A stretch of DNA of 6,856 nt from Bacteroidales bacterium UBA6360 (GTDB lineage Bacteria; Bacteroidota; Bacteroidia; Bacteroidales; UBA932), in contig DJRM01000058.1 of the NCBI GenBank assembly GCA_002440085.1, positions 1 through 6,856 on the forward strand, read 5' to 3'. The stretch's first letter is position 1, and each line of letters starts with the position of its first letter. The translations under genes and the position numbers were made by a program. The notes under the pieces are model-generated. The model did not search any database. It was not told where the DNA came from and was given only the letters and a program-made list of their open reading frames with translations. This document shows positions 6,212 through 6,856 of the stretch, in pieces.

Positions 6212-6296
6212 TGGGATGCAAGGCGGATGGTAAAGAGGAAACCGCAGCAACCTGATGGTTGTGAGGATTTCATCAAGACATCCAACGCAGCAGACC
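6212..6296. repeat. Intergenic repeat element, copy 2
   Basis: This is the second copy of the element at 81-167, in the same orientation, 85 nt long. Conserved blocks are TGCAAGGC (6217-6224), CCGCAGCAAC (6242-6251), GGTTGTGAGGATT (6257-6269) and CAACGCAGCA (6283-6292). GCAACC (6247-6252) pairs perfectly, apart from one G-T, with GGTTGT (6257-6262) around the loop TGAT. The loop length and the last pair differ from copy 1, while the hairpin is kept. AAGGCGG (6220-6226) can also pair with CCGCCTT (6295-6301), closing the whole element. An alternative small hairpin, CGCCT/AGGCG (6296-6300 with 6304-6308), would compete with that closing stem. The copy lies 17 nt past the ftsK stop and before the LolA-like gene, mirroring the position of copy 1 after ackA. 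Confidence 0.6.
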
Positions 6297-6313
6297 GCCT
6301 TTTAGGCGCCCCG

Positions 6314-6856
6314 TTATCCGTTTTGAGTAGTGAATGCAGTTATTATATTTTCCAGTTCCTCATAGTCGGAGACAAGCACCTGACGTGGGCGGGAGCCCTC
6401 CTGCGGGCCGACAATGCCGGCGGCCTCAAGCTGGTCCATTATCTTGCCGGCGCGGGCATAGCCGAGTCCGAGCTTTCTCTGCAAATCGGAGGTCGAGCCT
6501 TTCTGGGTGTTGACGACCATGCGTGCGGCGTCGCCGAAAAGGGCGTCGATGTTGGATATGTCAATCGGACCGGCCGAAGAGGAATCGTCCTGACTCGGAG
6601 GGGTCGGAAGGTAGTACGGCGTGGTGTAGCACTCCTTATAGCCGTTCTGAGCCTCGATGAACTTCGTGATGCGGTCGATTTCCTTAGTGTCGACGAGAGC
6701 GCACTGGACACGCTCCATCTCCACTCCGGCATAGAAGAGCATGTCTCCCCTACCGATGAGGCTTTCCGCGCCCGGCGAATCGAGGATTGTCTGGGAGTCA
6801 ACGCGTGAAACAGTCCTGAATGCGATTCGCATCGGGAAGTTTGTCTTGATGTCACC
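6314..6856 (-). CDS. ftsK: DNA translocase FtsK, C-terminal end (partial)
   Basis: The frame enters from the right edge and ends at a TAA at 6316-6314, giving the last 180 residues of a much larger septal DNA pump. The first residues, DIKTNFPMRIAFRTVSRVDS, then QTILDSPGAESLIGRGDML, are the typical end of the RecA-like ATPase motor (FtsK/SpoIIIE). The final 60 or so residues (ALFGDAARMVV, STSDLQRKLGLGYARAGKIM, DQLEAAGIVGP) form the gamma winged-helix domain. That domain reads polar chromosome sequences and activates XerCD recombination at dif during division. The Walker motifs, membrane anchor and linker lie outside the window. The internal ATG at 6832 is not the start: homology continues upstream of it to the edge. 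The LolA-like gene follows on the same strand after 205 bp. Confidence 0.96.
   Translation of the reverse strand, partial: GDIKTNFPMRIAFRTVSRVDSQTILDSPGAESLIGRGDMLFYAGVEMERVQCALVDTKEIDRITKFIEAQNGYKECYTTPYYLPTPPSQDDSSSAGPIDISNIDALFGDAARMVVNTQKGSTSDLQRKLGLGYARAGKIMDQLEAAGIVGPQEGSRPRQVLVSDYEELENIITAFTTQNG

Noticed and set aside
6242..6262. Integron attC-like site (AAC...GTT hairpin) in the repeat elements
   Set aside because: The short AAC/GTT symmetry is suggestive, but the full core-site consensus is absent. No integrase or cassette array is present, and the two copies are 6 kb apart with ordinary core genes between them.
6227..6808. 193-codon rightward open frame opposite ftsK and through repeat copy 2
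   Set aside because: FtsK gamma-domain homology is unmistakable on the minus strand, and this frame shows no domain or signal of its own.

Overview
The window looks like core chromosome of a Gram-negative member of the Bacteroidota, most likely the order Bacteroidales. Four things point there: two lipoprotein signal peptides, one followed by an acidic stretch of the kind used for surface export; a protein with the Fibrobacter succinogenes major paralogous (FISUMP) domain; a LolA-like periplasmic chaperone encoded just after ftsK; and -7 promoter boxes of the Bacteroidetes TAnnTTTG type in AT-rich gaps between more GC-rich genes. I cannot name a genus. There is no rRNA, tRNA, insertion sequence, integrase or CRISPR array.

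Layout, left to right. Positions 1-172 hold a possible start of a leftward gene running off the edge, an AT-rich promoter-like stretch and one copy of an intergenic repeat. Acetate kinase (ackA) reads leftward from 1387 to 173. A compact ComEC/Rec2-type membrane channel protein reads rightward from 1560 to 2681. It converges on a leftward ApbE-type flavin transferase lipoprotein (3771 to 2791), and an AT-rich two-step hairpin at 2697-2731 lies between their ends. ApbE is divergent from a rightward pair: a LemA-family membrane protein (3868-4461) and a FISUMP lipoprotein (4511-5539), separated by a C11-A9 homopolymer. That pair converges on a leftward LolA-like secreted protein (6108 to 5569). 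Upstream of it is a 205-bp gap with the second copy of the intergenic repeat, then the C-terminal end of the DNA translocase FtsK, which runs off the right edge.

Functionally this is mostly housekeeping: acetate formation with ATP gain, DNA uptake, flavinylation of exported proteins, envelope proteins and chromosome segregation. The genes sit in short, frequently switching transcription units rather than one operon, and I see no defence, toxin or biosynthetic cluster. The least explained feature is a pair of diverged, same-orientation repeats of about 85 nt (81-167 and 6212-6296). Each lies just downstream of a leftward gene, keeps short sequence blocks and a small central hairpin, and has diverged between the blocks. 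They look like a structured intergenic element or RNA rather than coding DNA.
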